Shown here piece by piece: positions 46,519-55,528 of a DNA stretch of 64,000 nucleotides. The translations under genes were made by a program, and so were the position numbers. Source of the stretch: Herbiconiux sp. L3-i23 (lineage in GTDB: Bacteria; Actinomycetota; Actinomycetes; Actinomycetales; Microbacteriaceae); assembly GCF_023734115.1 (NCBI RefSeq), contig NZ_AP025737.1, forward strand, positions 310,001 through 374,000. The letters run 5' to 3'. Positions within the stretch are counted from its first letter, which is position 1; each line of letters begins with the position of its first letter. The notes beneath the pieces were generated by a model. It was not told where the DNA came from, ran no database searches, and worked only from the letters and a program-made list of their open reading frames with translations.

Positions 46519-46524
46519 TAGGCT
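46519..46524 (+). promoter_or_regulatory. -10 box of a leaderless promoter for manC
   Basis: TAGGCT ends seven bases before the ATG at 46532. Confidence 0.55.
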
Positions 46525-46531
46525 CGCTGGC

Positions 46532-47683
46532 ATGAGCGAGAGCACCATCCACTGGCACGGTCGAGGCACGGAGCCCGAGGCGATCGAGCGCTTCTACTCG
46601 GTGATCCCCGCCGGTGGGATCGGGTCCCGCCTCTGGCCGCTCTCGCGTGCGGCGACGCCGAAGTTCCTGCACGACCTCACCGGCTCGGGGCAGACGCTGC
46701 TGCGCGACACCTGGAACCGGCTCGCCCCGATCTCGGGCTCCGAGCGCATCATGGTCGTCACCGGACGCGCCCACCGCGCGGCCGTCGAGAAGCAGCTGCC
46801 CGAGCTCGAAGACCTGAACGTCGTCCTCGAAAGCGAGGGCAAGGACTCCTCCGCCGCGATCGGGCTCGCCGCCGCAATCCTCGAGAAGCGCGAGCCGGGC
46901 GTCATCATCGGCTCCTTCGCGGCCGACCACGTCATCGGCGACACCCGCCGGTTCCGTCAGGCGGTCGTCGAAGCCGTCGCGCTCGCCGACGCCGGCTACA
47001 TCGCCACCATCGGCATCCAGCCGACCGAGCCCGCGATCGGCTTCGGCTACATTCGCTGCGGCGAGCCGATCGGATCGAAGAGCGCCCCGAGCGCCATGGC
47101 GGTCAAGGGCTTCGTCGAGAAGCCGTCGCTCGAGACGGCGAAGAAGTACCTGAAGTCGGGCGACTACCTGTGGAACGCCGGCATGTTCATCGCCCGCGCC
47201 GACCGGCTGCTCGAGCAGCTCGGCAAGACCCAGCCCGCGCTGCTCGAAGGACTGCGGACGCTCGCCGACGCGTGGGACACCCCCGAGCGCGGCGCCGTCG
47301 TCGACCAGGTGTGGCCGACGCTCACCAAGATCGCCATCGACTACTCGGTCGCCGAGCCGTCGGCGAAGGAGGGGCTCCTCGCGGTCGTGCCGGGCGACTT
47401 CGACTGGGACGACGTGGGCGACTTCGCGTCGCTCGCGAAGCTGCAGTCCGGCGGTCGCAAGAGCGACCTCGCGATCCTCGGCGAGCACGCGCGGGTCCTC
47501 GCCGACTCGTCGAGCGGCATCGTCGTGAGTGAGAGCCAGCGCCTCATCACCCTCATCGGCGTCGAGGACATCGTCGTCGTCGACACCCCCGACGCGCTCC
47601 TCGTCACCACGTCCGAGCATGCGCAGCGGGTCAAGTCGGTCGTCGACGCGTTGAAACTGTCGGGGCGCACCGACGTCCTCTGA
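46532..47683 (+). CDS. manC: mannose-1-phosphate guanylyltransferase
   Basis: A 383-residue enzyme making GDP-mannose from GTP and mannose-1-phosphate. The nucleotide motif is GGIGSRLWPLSRAATPKFL, and FVEKPSLETAKKYLKSGDYLWNAGMF is the sugar-binding region. It lacks the C-terminal phosphomannose isomerase domain found in longer ManC forms, and so is of the short actinobacterial kind. Its product would serve the divergent mannosyltransferase-like gene. Confidence 0.93.
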   Translation: MSESTIHWHGRGTEPEAIERFYSVIPAGGIGSRLWPLSRAATPKFLHDLTGSGQTLLRDTWNRLAPISGSERIMVVTGRAHRAAVEKQLPELEDLNVVLESEGKDSSAAIGLAAAILEKREPGVIIGSFAADHVIGDTRRFRQAVVEAVALADAGYIATIGIQPTEPAIGFGYIRCGEPIGSKSAPSAMAVKGFVEKPSLETAKKYLKSGDYLWNAGMFIARADRLLEQLGKTQPALLEGLRTLADAWDTPERGAVVDQVWPTLTKIAIDYSVAEPSAKEGLLAVVPGDFDWDDVGDFASLAKLQSGGRKSDLAILGEHARVLADSSSGIVVSESQRLITLIGVEDIVVVDTPDALLVTTSEHAQRVKSVVDALKLSGRTDVL

Positions 47684-47738
47684 GCTCGCTCCGCGTGAGA
47701 GCGACCCGATCGTTACCTTCGCAGGCTGAGCGTCGCGC

Positions 47739-47744
47739 TAGCGT
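47739..47744 (+). promoter_or_regulatory. -10 box of a leaderless promoter for the second BMP gene
   Basis: TAGCGT ends seven bases before the ATG at 47752. The gene upstream ends at 47683 on the same strand. Confidence 0.5.
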
Positions 47745-47751
47745 TTTCTGC

Positions 47752-48807
47752 ATGTCGCGTCGTATCGCCTCCTCCGTGACCGCCCTCGCGGTCGTGCTCG
47801 CCCTCGCCGCCTGCGCGCCCGCCCCCGAACAGACGGAAGGGGCCGGATCGAGCGACTACTGCGCCCGCATGGTCACCAACTCCGGCGGGCTCGAGGACCG
47901 GTCGTTCAACCAGACCAGCTGGGCCGGCATGGAGAAGGCCTCCGAAGAGTTCGGAGTCGACGCCGAGGTGCTCGTCTCGACCGGCGAAACCGACCTCGCC
48001 CCCAACGTCGCGCAGGCGGTCGAATCGGGTTGCGGATTCGTGCTCACCGTCGGATACGAGCTCGCCGCGGCGACCACGGACGCCGCCGCCGACAACCCCG
48101 ACGTGCACTTCGCGATCGTCGACGAGGTCGCAGAAGGCGACAACGTCAAGCCGATCATCTTCGACACCGCGCAGGCCTCCTACCTCGCGGGCTACCTCGC
48201 CGCCGGCGTCAGCAAGACCGGCGTCGTCGGCACCTTCGGCGGCGGCAACCAGCCCCCCGTCACCCTGTTCATGGACGGCTTCGTCGACGGCGTCGCGAAG
48301 TACAACGAGGTGCACGGCACCGCGGTGCGGGTGCTCGGCTGGGACAAAGCCGCCCAGGACGGCACCTTCACCGGCGACTTCGAAGACGTCAACAAGGGCA
48401 AGACCGTCACCCAGGGGCTCATCGACCAGGGAGCGGACGTCATCCTCCCGGTCGCCGGCCAGGTCGGCGAAGGCGCGGCGGCCGCGGCCCTCGAGGCGGG
48501 CGGCGTCTCGCTGATCTGGGTCGACAACGACGGCTACGACACCCTCCCCGAGCAGTATCGGCCCATCCTGCTGACGAGTGTCCTGAAGGACACCGAGCAG
48601 GCCGTCGTCGACATCGTCGGGGCCGACATCGACGGCGACTTCTCATCCGACCCGTTCATCGGCACCCTCGAGAACGGCGGCGTCGGCATCGCCGACTACC
48701 ACGACCTCGCCGGAGCGGTGAGCGCCGAACTGCAGGCCGAGATCGACCAGCTCCGCGCCGACATCGTCAGCGGCACGATCGTGGTCGAGTCGCCCTCGAC
48801 CCCCTGA
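47752..48807 (+). CDS. BMP family basic membrane lipoprotein
   Basis: A 351-residue lipoprotein; lipobox LAAC near residue 21, mature start CAPAPEQTEG. It shares GGLEDRSFNQTSWAGM, VKPIIFDTAQASYLAGYLAA, LFMDGFVDGVAKYNEVHG, VLGWDKAAQDGTFTGDF and LENGGVGIADYHDL with the neighbouring copy. It is a nucleoside-binding protein by family. A strong terminator follows, so it is its own transcript although the next gene is a paralogue with the importer behind it. Confidence 0.9.
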   Translation: MSRRIASSVTALAVVLALAACAPAPEQTEGAGSSDYCARMVTNSGGLEDRSFNQTSWAGMEKASEEFGVDAEVLVSTGETDLAPNVAQAVESGCGFVLTVGYELAAATTDAAADNPDVHFAIVDEVAEGDNVKPIIFDTAQASYLAGYLAAGVSKTGVVGTFGGGNQPPVTLFMDGFVDGVAKYNEVHGTAVRVLGWDKAAQDGTFTGDFEDVNKGKTVTQGLIDQGADVILPVAGQVGEGAAAAALEAGGVSLIWVDNDGYDTLPEQYRPILLTSVLKDTEQAVVDIVGADIDGDFSSDPFIGTLENGGVGIADYHDLAGAVSAELQAEIDQLRADIVSGTIVVESPSTP

Positions 48808-48827
48808 CCGTCCACCCTCCACCACGA

Positions 48828-48862
48828 ACGCCCCGCGAGCCCCTCGCGGGGCGTCCTCGTTT
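48828..48862 (+). terminator. intrinsic terminator after the second BMP gene
   Basis: Perfect 12-bp stem (48828-48839 with 48843-48854), loop CCC, followed by a T-containing tail. Confidence 0.85.
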
Positions 48863-49045
48863 CGGCGCGGTTACGGCGGAGTCGCATCTTCATAACGGAT
48901 GCGTCTCGCGTCGCTTTCCAGCCCGGACGCGGGCCGTAACCGTGTGTAACGTGAAAGCACGGACGGTCGGCCCGCGATCGCGCGAGCAGTCCGCCGACTT
49001 CTCTCCGGCGCACCCCGCCGGCAGCAATTTCTGGAGGACATCACA

Positions 49046-50140
49046 GTGAAGATCAGCTCCCGCAGAGGGATCGCCGGCATCACCGCCGTCGGCGTCGCCG
49101 CCCTCGTTCTCGCCGGTTGTGCGCCCGCACCCGAAGAGACGGAAGGCGCGGCCGAGGCCAGCGACTTCCTGCCCTGCATGGTTTCGGACTTCGGTGGATT
49201 CGACGACAAGTCGTTCAACCAGGCCGGCCTCGAGGGCCTCACCAACGCGGCGTCCGAGCTCGGTGTCGAGCCCATCACCGTGCAGTCCGACGCCGAGACC
49301 GACTACGGCCCCAACATCGAGAGCATGGTCGCTCAGGGCTGCAACCTGATCGTCACCGTCGGCTTCGCGCTCTCCGCTGCGACGCTCGAGGCGGCCGAAG
49401 CCAACTCCGACGTCGAATTCGCCCTCATCGACGACGCGGCCGACGCCGACTTCGACGGCACCCCCGACTTCGACAACACGAAGCCGATCATCTTCGACAC
49501 CGCCCAGTCGGCGTTCCTCGCCGGCTACGCGGCCGCGAGCTACACCAAGTCCGGCACCGTCGCGACCTGGGGTGGCCAGAACTTCCCGACCGTCACCATC
49601 TTCATGGACGGTTTCGCTCAGGGAGTCGCGTACTACAACGAGCAGAAGGGCGCGGCGGTCAAGGTCCTCGGCTACGACCCGGCGACCCCCGACACCGCGA
49701 CCTTCACCGGTGGGTTCGAGGCGAACGACGTCGCCAAGAGCACGGCGCAGAACTTCATCGATCAGGGCGCTGACATCCTGCTCCCCGTCGGTGGACCGAT
49801 CTACCAGAGCGCCGTCGCGGCGATCGAGGACTCCGGCAAGGAGATCGCCCTCGTCGGCGTCGACTCCGACTTCTACGAGTCCGACCCCACCACCCAGCCC
49901 TACGTGCTGACCTCGATCCTCAAGGGCATCGCGTCGGCGACCGAGTCGGTCGTCCTCGCCGCCGCCGAGGGTGACTTCAGCAACGAGGCCTACGTCGGAA
50001 CTCTCGAGAACGACGGAGTCGGGCTCGCCCCGTTCCACGACTTCGAGTCGCTCGTCTCGCCCGACCTGCAGGGTGAGCTCGACGCCCTGCGCGAGCAGAT
50101 CATCAGCGGCGACATCACGGTCAACTCCTACCTGGGCTGA
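49046..50140 (+). CDS. BMP family nucleoside-binding lipoprotein of ABC importer
   Basis: A 364-residue lipoprotein; lipobox LAGC, mature start CAPAPEETEG. Motifs GGFDDKSFNQAGLEGL, IIFDTAQSAFLAGYAAA, IFMDGFAQGVAYYNEQKG, LLPVGGPIYQSAVAAIED and LENDGVGLAPFHDFES are those of BmpA/PnrA nucleoside receptors. GTG 49046 follows CTGGAGG. It precedes the ATPase and two permeases and is the likely receptor of that importer. A possible -10 box TAACGT is at 48947-48952. A terminator separates it from the ATPase, a way to make more receptor than importer. Confidence 0.92.
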   Translation: MKISSRRGIAGITAVGVAALVLAGCAPAPEETEGAAEASDFLPCMVSDFGGFDDKSFNQAGLEGLTNAASELGVEPITVQSDAETDYGPNIESMVAQGCNLIVTVGFALSAATLEAAEANSDVEFALIDDAADADFDGTPDFDNTKPIIFDTAQSAFLAGYAAASYTKSGTVATWGGQNFPTVTIFMDGFAQGVAYYNEQKGAAVKVLGYDPATPDTATFTGGFEANDVAKSTAQNFIDQGADILLPVGGPIYQSAVAAIEDSGKEIALVGVDSDFYESDPTTQPYVLTSILKGIASATESVVLAAAEGDFSNEAYVGTLENDGVGLAPFHDFESLVSPDLQGELDALREQIISGDITVNSYLG

Positions 50141-50159
50141 CCCGCAGCACCGCACGGGA

Positions 50160-50195
50160 ACGGGGAGGACGGCGACAGCCGGCCTCCCCGTTCTC
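50160..50195 (+). terminator. terminator after the third BMP gene
   Basis: Eleven-base perfect arms (50160-50170 with 50185-50195) around a 14-base loop, then a TC-rich tail. It lies between receptor and ATPase genes. Confidence 0.75.
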
Positions 50196-50255
50196 TCGTG
50201 CGTCGAGCGTCGATTAGGTTGTTACGAAGCCCATCATGAAAGGCAAGCGGACCCC

Positions 50256-51773
50256 GTGAAACTCGAACTCCGCGGCATCACCAAGCGCTTCGGCTCGCTG
50301 ACCGCCAATGACGCCATCTCGCTCACCGTCGAGCCGGGAGAGATCCACGCCCTGTTGGGTGAGAACGGCGCCGGCAAGTCGACCCTGATGAACGTCCTCT
50401 ACGGGCTGTACCAGGCCGACGAGGGCGAGATCCTGCTCGACGACGTCGCGCAAGCCTTCGCGGGACCCGGCGACGCGATGAACGCCGGCATCGGCATGGT
50501 CCACCAGCACTTCATGCTCATCCCCGTCTTCACCGTCGCCGAAAACGTCTCGCTCGGTCACGAGCAGACGAAGGCCGGCGGACGCCTCGACCTGGCCGCG
50601 GCCCGCGCGAAGGTGCGCGAGATCTCGGCCCGCTTCGGCTTCGACATCGACCCCGACGCCCTCATCGAGGACCTGCCCGTCGGTGTGCAGCAGCGGGTCG
50701 AGATCATCAAGGCGCTGTCCCGCGACGCGAAGGTGCTCGTCTTCGACGAGCCGACCGCGGTGCTGACCCCGCAGGAGACCGACGAGCTGATCGCGATCAT
50801 GCGCCAGCTGAAGGCGGCGGGCACCTCGATCGTGTTCATCTCGCACAAGCTGCGCGAGGTGCGCGAGATCGCGGACCGGGTCACGGTCATCCGCCTCGGC
50901 AAGGTGGTGGGGGAGGCGTCTCCGTCGTCGACGAACGCGGAACTCGCTTCGCTGATGGTCGGCCGCAACGTCGAGCTCACCGTGCACAAGGACCCGGCGA
51001 CGCCGGGGGACGCCGCCCTCGTCGTCGACGACCTGTCGGTCATCGACCCGCGCGGGCAGATCGTCGTGAAGGGCGTCAGCTTCGAGGTGCGGCGCGGCGA
51101 GATCCTCGCCATCGCAGGCGTCCAGGGCAACGGCCAGACCGAGCTCACCGAAGCCCTGCTCGGGCTGCAGCCGAAGGTGACCGGCACCATCAGCCTCGAC
51201 GGGATCCCGATCACCGGGCTCTCGGTGCGCAAGGTGCTCGACGCCGGCGTCGGCTTCGTGCCCGAGGATCGCAAGGAAGACGGCCTCGTCGCCGAGTTCA
51301 GCATCGCCGAGAACCTCATGCTCGACCGCTCGGAGGGGCAGCCGTTCGTCAAGGCGGGGGCCCTGCAGCTCGGATACCTGAACCAGTTCGCCCAGGAGAA
51401 GAAGGGCGAGTTCGACATCCGCGCGCAGAGCGTCGAGACCCATGTCGGCCGCCTCTCCGGCGGCAACCAGCAGAAGGTCGTCCTCGCGCGCGAGCTCAGC
51501 CGCGAACTCCGCCTCTTCGTGGCCGCGCAGCCCACTCGAGGGCTCGACGTGGGCTCCATCGAATTCGTACACACCCGGATCGTCGAGACCCGTGACGCCG
51601 GCACCCCGGTCATCGTGGTCTCGACCGAGCTCGACGAGGTCGTCGCGCTCGCGGACAGGATCGCCGTCATGTACCGCGGAACCATCGTCGGCATCGTGCC
51701 CGGCGACACCCCGCGCGACGTGCTCGGCCTCATGATGGCGGGCGAGAACCCGCTGGAGGGAACCGCAGCGTGA
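50256..51773 (+). CDS. nucleoside ABC importer ATPase, two nucleotide-binding domains
   Basis: A 505-residue tandem ATPase. The first domain has GENGAGKST, LPVGVQQRVEIIKALS and VLVFDEPTAVLTPQE. The second has a weak P-loop (GVQGNGQTE), LSGGNQQKVVLARELS, and a changed Walker B (LRLFVAAQPTRGLD) in which the acidic pair is lost. That asymmetry is normal in NupA / BmpD-type transporters, where only one site hydrolyses ATP. GTG 50256 is the start; a -10 box TAGGTT lies 37 bases upstream. The stop overlaps the permease GTG as GTGA. Confidence 0.92.
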   Translation: MKLELRGITKRFGSLTANDAISLTVEPGEIHALLGENGAGKSTLMNVLYGLYQADEGEILLDDVAQAFAGPGDAMNAGIGMVHQHFMLIPVFTVAENVSLGHEQTKAGGRLDLAAARAKVREISARFGFDIDPDALIEDLPVGVQQRVEIIKALSRDAKVLVFDEPTAVLTPQETDELIAIMRQLKAAGTSIVFISHKLREVREIADRVTVIRLGKVVGEASPSSTNAELASLMVGRNVELTVHKDPATPGDAALVVDDLSVIDPRGQIVVKGVSFEVRRGEILAIAGVQGNGQTELTEALLGLQPKVTGTISLDGIPITGLSVRKVLDAGVGFVPEDRKEDGLVAEFSIAENLMLDRSEGQPFVKAGALQLGYLNQFAQEKKGEFDIRAQSVETHVGRLSGGNQQKVVLARELSRELRLFVAAQPTRGLDVGSIEFVHTRIVETRDAGTPVIVVSTELDEVVALADRIAVMYRGTIVGIVPGDTPRDVLGLMMAGENPLEGTAA

Positions 51774-53083
51774 GCGACGACAAGTCTCCCCGTCCCGGGT
51801 CGACCGAACGCGTGACGACCGGCCAGGAGCAGCTGCCCCCGGTCACGAGCGAGGCGAAGCTCGCCGACGCCGCCGACGACAAGCGCGAACCGTTCTGGAA
51901 CCGGATCCTGCGCGAGATCACCACCGGCAGCGTCGCGATCTCGGTGCTCGCCGTCGTGCTCGCACTGCTGATCGGCGGCATCCTCATCGCGGTGACCGAC
52001 GAGGACGTGCAGAGCGCCGCCGGGTACTTCTTCTCGCGGCCGACCGACATGCTCTCCGCCATCTGGGATGCCGTCGCGGGCGCATACTCGGCGCTGTTCC
52101 AGGGGTCGATCTACAACTTCCGTCGCCCCGGCTTCGCCGACGGCATCCGTCCGTTCACCGAGACGCTGACCTTCGCGACGCCGCTCATCGTTGCGGGCCT
52201 CGGCGTCGCGATGGCGTTCCGCGTGGGTCTGTTCAACATCGGTGGTCGCGGTCAGATGCTCGTCGCGGCGGCCGCCGCCGGATACGTCGCGTTCGCGTTC
52301 GACCTGCCCTACGGCATCCACCTGATCGTCGCGATCGGCGCCGGTCTGCTCGCCGGTGCGATCTGGGGCGGACTCGCGGGTCTGCTGAAGGCCCGCACCG
52401 GTGCGCACGAGGTGATCGTCACGATCATGCTCAACTACGTCGCGTTCTATCTGATCTCGTTCCTGCTGCGCACGCCGGGTGCGCTTCAGGCGCCGGGCAG
52501 CAACAACCCCAAGACGCCGCCGATGAAGGACACGGCGATCTTCCCCGACCTGTTCGCGGGCTACAACCTGCACGCCGGGTTCATCTTCGCGATCGCGGCG
52601 ACGGTGTTCGTCTGGTACCTTCTCGACCGGTCGAGCCTCGGCTTCAAGTTCCGCGCCGTCGGTGAGAACCCGAACGCGGCGCGCGTCGCCGGCATCAACG
52701 TCAAGAACGTTTACGTATGGGCGATGGCGATCTCCGGCGCCCTCATCGGCCTCGCCGGTGTCGCCCAGGTGCTCGGCACCGTGACCACCGGCTTCAGCGC
52801 CGGCATCGACGCCGGCATCGGCTTCGACGCCATCACCGTGGCGCTCCTCGGCCGCTCCCGTCCGGTCGGCGTCTTCATCGCCGGGATCCTGTTCGGCGCC
52901 TTCAAGGCCGGCGGATTCTCGATGCAGGCGGCCGAGGGCGTCCCCATCGACATCGTGCTCGTCGTCCAGTCGCTCATCGTGCTCTTCATCGCCGCGCCGC
53001 CGCTCGTGCGCTCGGTGTTCCGCCTGCCCGACCCCGCGAAGCGTCGACGACCGACGACCCAGAAGAAGGCGGTGGCCTCATGA
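51770..53083 (+). CDS. nucleoside ABC importer permease 1
   Basis: A 437-residue membrane protein. After 45 polar residues come about ten hydrophobic segments with FRVGLFNIGGRGQMLVAAAA, EVIVTIMLNYVAFYLISFLL, and FKFRAVGENPNAARVAGINV. These are signatures of the BPD_transp_2 permeases of the NupB (YufP) type. The start overlaps the ATPase gene and the stop overlaps the second permease, so all three are coupled. Confidence 0.92.
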   Translation: MSDDKSPRPGSTERVTTGQEQLPPVTSEAKLADAADDKREPFWNRILREITTGSVAISVLAVVLALLIGGILIAVTDEDVQSAAGYFFSRPTDMLSAIWDAVAGAYSALFQGSIYNFRRPGFADGIRPFTETLTFATPLIVAGLGVAMAFRVGLFNIGGRGQMLVAAAAAGYVAFAFDLPYGIHLIVAIGAGLLAGAIWGGLAGLLKARTGAHEVIVTIMLNYVAFYLISFLLRTPGALQAPGSNNPKTPPMKDTAIFPDLFAGYNLHAGFIFAIAATVFVWYLLDRSSLGFKFRAVGENPNAARVAGINVKNVYVWAMAISGALIGLAGVAQVLGTVTTGFSAGIDAGIGFDAITVALLGRSRPVGVFIAGILFGAFKAGGFSMQAAEGVPIDIVLVVQSLIVLFIAAPPLVRSVFRLPDPAKRRRPTTQKKAVAS

Positions 53084-54369
53084 CCGCGACCGAGATCAGC
53101 CAGGTGCCCGACTCGTCGCCGATCGTGCTCGAGAAGGCGCGCGTGCGCAGCTGGAAGTCGCCCGTCGCGCTGGGCGTCTTCACCCTGCTCGGCGCGATCC
53201 TCTTCATCGGGTTCTCCCGCGACGGTGTGAGCGGGTTCCGGCTGTCGACCGACTCCGACTTCATCCAGCTGCCCGACCTGTCGCTGCCGACTTTCGCCAC
53301 CTGCCTCGTGCTCGTGCTCGTGGCCGCCGCGATCACGGGAGTGAGCGTCGGCTACACGCTGCGCTCGGCGAAGACGCCGCTCTGGCTCATCGCCGTGTTC
53401 GCGTTCCTGCTGCTCGTCGCCTTCCTCACCTGGGCGGCGGCGGGGGCCACCATCCCGGTGCCGGGCCTGCTCGTCGGCGCCCTGGGCCTCAGCGTCCCGC
53501 TCATCTTCGGAGCGCTCGGCGGCGTCATCTCCGAGCGGGTCGGCGTCGTCAACGTCGCCATCGAGGGCCAGCTGCTCGCCGGCGCGTTCACCTCCGCCGT
53601 CGTCGCGTCGATCACCCGCCAGCCGCTGCTCGGGCTCGTCGCCGCGATGGTCGCGGGCGTGCTCGTCTCGTTCGTGCTCGCCGCGTTCTCGATCAAGTAC
53701 CTCGTCGACCAGGTCATCGTCGGTGTCGTGCTCAACGTGCTGGTCACCGGCCTCACGAGCTTCCTGTTCTCGCAGGTGCTCACGGCCGACCCGACGCTGC
53801 TCAACCAGCCGCCGCGCTTCGAGCGCATCGAGATCCCGTTGCTCAGTCAGATCCCGATCATCGGGCCGGCGCTGTTCCGGCAGACGATCATCGTCTACTT
53901 CGTCTACGTGGCGATCTTCGCCGTCTGGTACGCCCTGTTCCGCACCAAGTGGGGTCTGCGACTGCGCGCCGTCGGCGAGCACCCGCAGGCCGCCGACACC
54001 GTCGGCATCAAGGTCGCGGCGACCCGGTTCTGGAACGTGTCCCTCGCCGGTGCGATCGCCGGCTTCGGCGGCGCCTACTTCACGCTCGGTTCGGTCGGCT
54101 CGTTCAACAAGGAGATGACCGCGGGTGCGGGCTTCATCGCCCTCGCGGCGGTGATCTTCGGACGCTGGGATCCGATCCGCGCCACTCTCGCCGCCCTGCT
54201 GTTCGGGTTCGCGAGCAATCTGCAGAACGTGCTCAGCATCATCGGCTCGCCGGTCCCGAGCGAGTTCATGCTGATGCTGCCGTACATCGTGACCATCTTC
54301 GCGGTCGCGGGTCTCGTGGGACAGTCGCGAGGTCCGGCGGCGTCCGGCAAGCCGTACATCAAGTCGTAG
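53080..54369 (+). CDS. nucleoside ABC importer permease 2
   Basis: A 429-residue membrane protein with about ten hydrophobic segments. It has LIFGALGGVISERVGVVNVAIEG, LRAVGEHPQAADTVGIKV and FIALAAVIFGRWDPIRATLAALLFG, signatures of the NupC (YufQ)-type permease. It pairs with the permease before it. The cytidine deaminase gene follows after 11 bases, which supports a nucleoside substrate. Confidence 0.92.
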   Translation: MTATEISQVPDSSPIVLEKARVRSWKSPVALGVFTLLGAILFIGFSRDGVSGFRLSTDSDFIQLPDLSLPTFATCLVLVLVAAAITGVSVGYTLRSAKTPLWLIAVFAFLLLVAFLTWAAAGATIPVPGLLVGALGLSVPLIFGALGGVISERVGVVNVAIEGQLLAGAFTSAVVASITRQPLLGLVAAMVAGVLVSFVLAAFSIKYLVDQVIVGVVLNVLVTGLTSFLFSQVLTADPTLLNQPPRFERIEIPLLSQIPIIGPALFRQTIIVYFVYVAIFAVWYALFRTKWGLRLRAVGEHPQAADTVGIKVAATRFWNVSLAGAIAGFGGAYFTLGSVGSFNKEMTAGAGFIALAAVIFGRWDPIRATLAALLFGFASNLQNVLSIIGSPVPSEFMLMLPYIVTIFAVAGLVGQSRGPAASGKPYIKS

Positions 54370-54380
54370 GGGGCAGGTCC

Positions 54381-54791
54381 GTGGCAGACGAGATCGATTG
54401 GTCCGCGCTCCGCGAGGTCGCGGTCGAGGCGATGAAGAAGGCCTACGTGCCCTATTCGCACTTCCCGGTGGGAGTCGCCGCGATCGTCGACGACGGGCGG
54501 GTGATCAGCGGCGCGAACGTCGAGAACGCCTCGTACGGCGTCACGCTGTGCGCGGAATGCTCGCTCGTGTCGGCGCTGATCATGTCGGGCGGCGGCAAGC
54601 TGGTGGCGTTCACCTGCGTCGACGGCGACGGCGGCGCCCTGATGCCGTGCGGTCGCTGCCGCCAGCTGCTGTACGAGCACTCGGCCGACGGCATGCTGCT
54701 CGAGACGGTGAGCGGCATCCGCACGATCGACGAGGTGCTCCCCGACGCCTTCGGCCCCCGCACCCTCGCCGCCTACCAGTCCAGCCACTAA
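54381..54791 (+). CDS. cdd: cytidine deaminase
   Basis: A 136-residue enzyme that turns cytidine and deoxycytidine into uridine forms. The substrate loop is VPYSHFPVGVAAI, the zinc site with the catalytic Glu is LCAECSLVSAL, and the other two ligands are in PCGRCRQLLYE. It is the short, tetrameric kind. GTG 54381 follows GGGGGCAGG. It ends the importer operon. Confidence 0.95.
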   Translation: MADEIDWSALREVAVEAMKKAYVPYSHFPVGVAAIVDDGRVISGANVENASYGVTLCAECSLVSALIMSGGGKLVAFTCVDGDGGALMPCGRCRQLLYEHSADGMLLETVSGIRTIDEVLPDAFGPRTLAAYQSSH

Positions 54792-54801
54792 CCCCCTCTA
54801 C

Positions 54802-54880
54802 CCCCGCGAGCGCGGTGTGTTGCTGCGACCGCGGGTGTTTATACAGGCGCGCTCGCAGCAACACACCGCGCTCGCAGGGG
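54802..54880. repeat. dispersed palindromic element, family P2, copy 1
   Basis: Arms of 26 bases (54806-54831 and 54850-54875) pair almost fully around an 18-base loop starting CGGGTGTT. The same arms and loop length recur at 63317-63393. It follows the cytidine deaminase stop and may end that transcript. Confidence 0.8.
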
Positions 54881-54905
54881 TATCGAGCGGCGAACGGTTC
54901 GTCAC

Positions 54906-54911
54906 TAGGGT
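54906..54911 (+). promoter_or_regulatory. -10 box of a leaderless promoter for the DUF4232 lipoprotein
   Basis: TAGGGT ends six bases before the ATG at 54918. Confidence 0.55.
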
Positions 54912-54917
54912 GACGGC

Positions 54918-55523
54918 ATGAGTCGTCGTCGTCTTCTCGTCCTCGTGAGCGCAGTCGGAGTTCTCGCTCTCGTCGGATGTTCGCCGTCCCCAGCGCCGGA
55001 GCCGACTGCCACCGTCACCGAAACGGCCACACCGTCGCCCTCGCCGACGCCGACGGCGAGCGCGTCGGTCGACCCGAACGCGCCGGCGAACCAGTGCCCG
55101 AACGACTCGCTCGAGGTCGCAGTCGTCGAGAGCGACGCGGGCGCCGGCAACCTCTTCTACCAGGTGACCTTCACCAACACCGGCTCGGCGCCGTGCGATC
55201 TGCGCGGCTTCCCGGGCGTCTCGGTCGTCGGGGACGGGAACGGCACTCAGCTCGGCGCAGCGGCGGCGGAGGCGACCGGCGGGCCGGAGGTCGAGACCTA
55301 CACGATCGCGCCGGACGACAGCGTCGGTGCGGCACTGCAGGCCGTCAACATCGCGAGCGGCGGCGGGCCGCTGGGAGACGCCTGCGACGTCGTCACCGGT
55401 GATGGCTGGCGGATCTACCCGCCGCACTCCTTCGACGCCGTCTTCGTCGAGTCGGCGGGCCTGCCGGCCTGCGCGAACGTGGCGACCCCCTGGCTCACTG
55501 TCGGTCCGGTGTCGTCGCAGTAG
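54918..55523 (+). CDS. DUF4232 domain lipoprotein
   Basis: A 201-residue lipoprotein; lipobox LVGC (Cys near residue 22). A Pro/Thr/Ser-rich spacer follows to about residue 55. The DUF4232 domain shows NLFYQVTFTNTGSAPCDLRGFPGVSVVGD and a late Cys pair in GDACDVV and LPACANV. The family is actinobacterial, exported and of unknown role. It is a single-gene unit with its own -10 box, placed inside the nucleoside region without clear link to it. Confidence 0.85.
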   Translation: MSRRRLLVLVSAVGVLALVGCSPSPAPEPTATVTETATPSPSPTPTASASVDPNAPANQCPNDSLEVAVVESDAGAGNLFYQVTFTNTGSAPCDLRGFPGVSVVGDGNGTQLGAAAAEATGGPEVETYTIAPDDSVGAALQAVNIASGGGPLGDACDVVTGDGWRIYPPHSFDAVFVESAGLPACANVATPWLTVGPVSSQ

Positions 55524-55528
55524 CGCTC

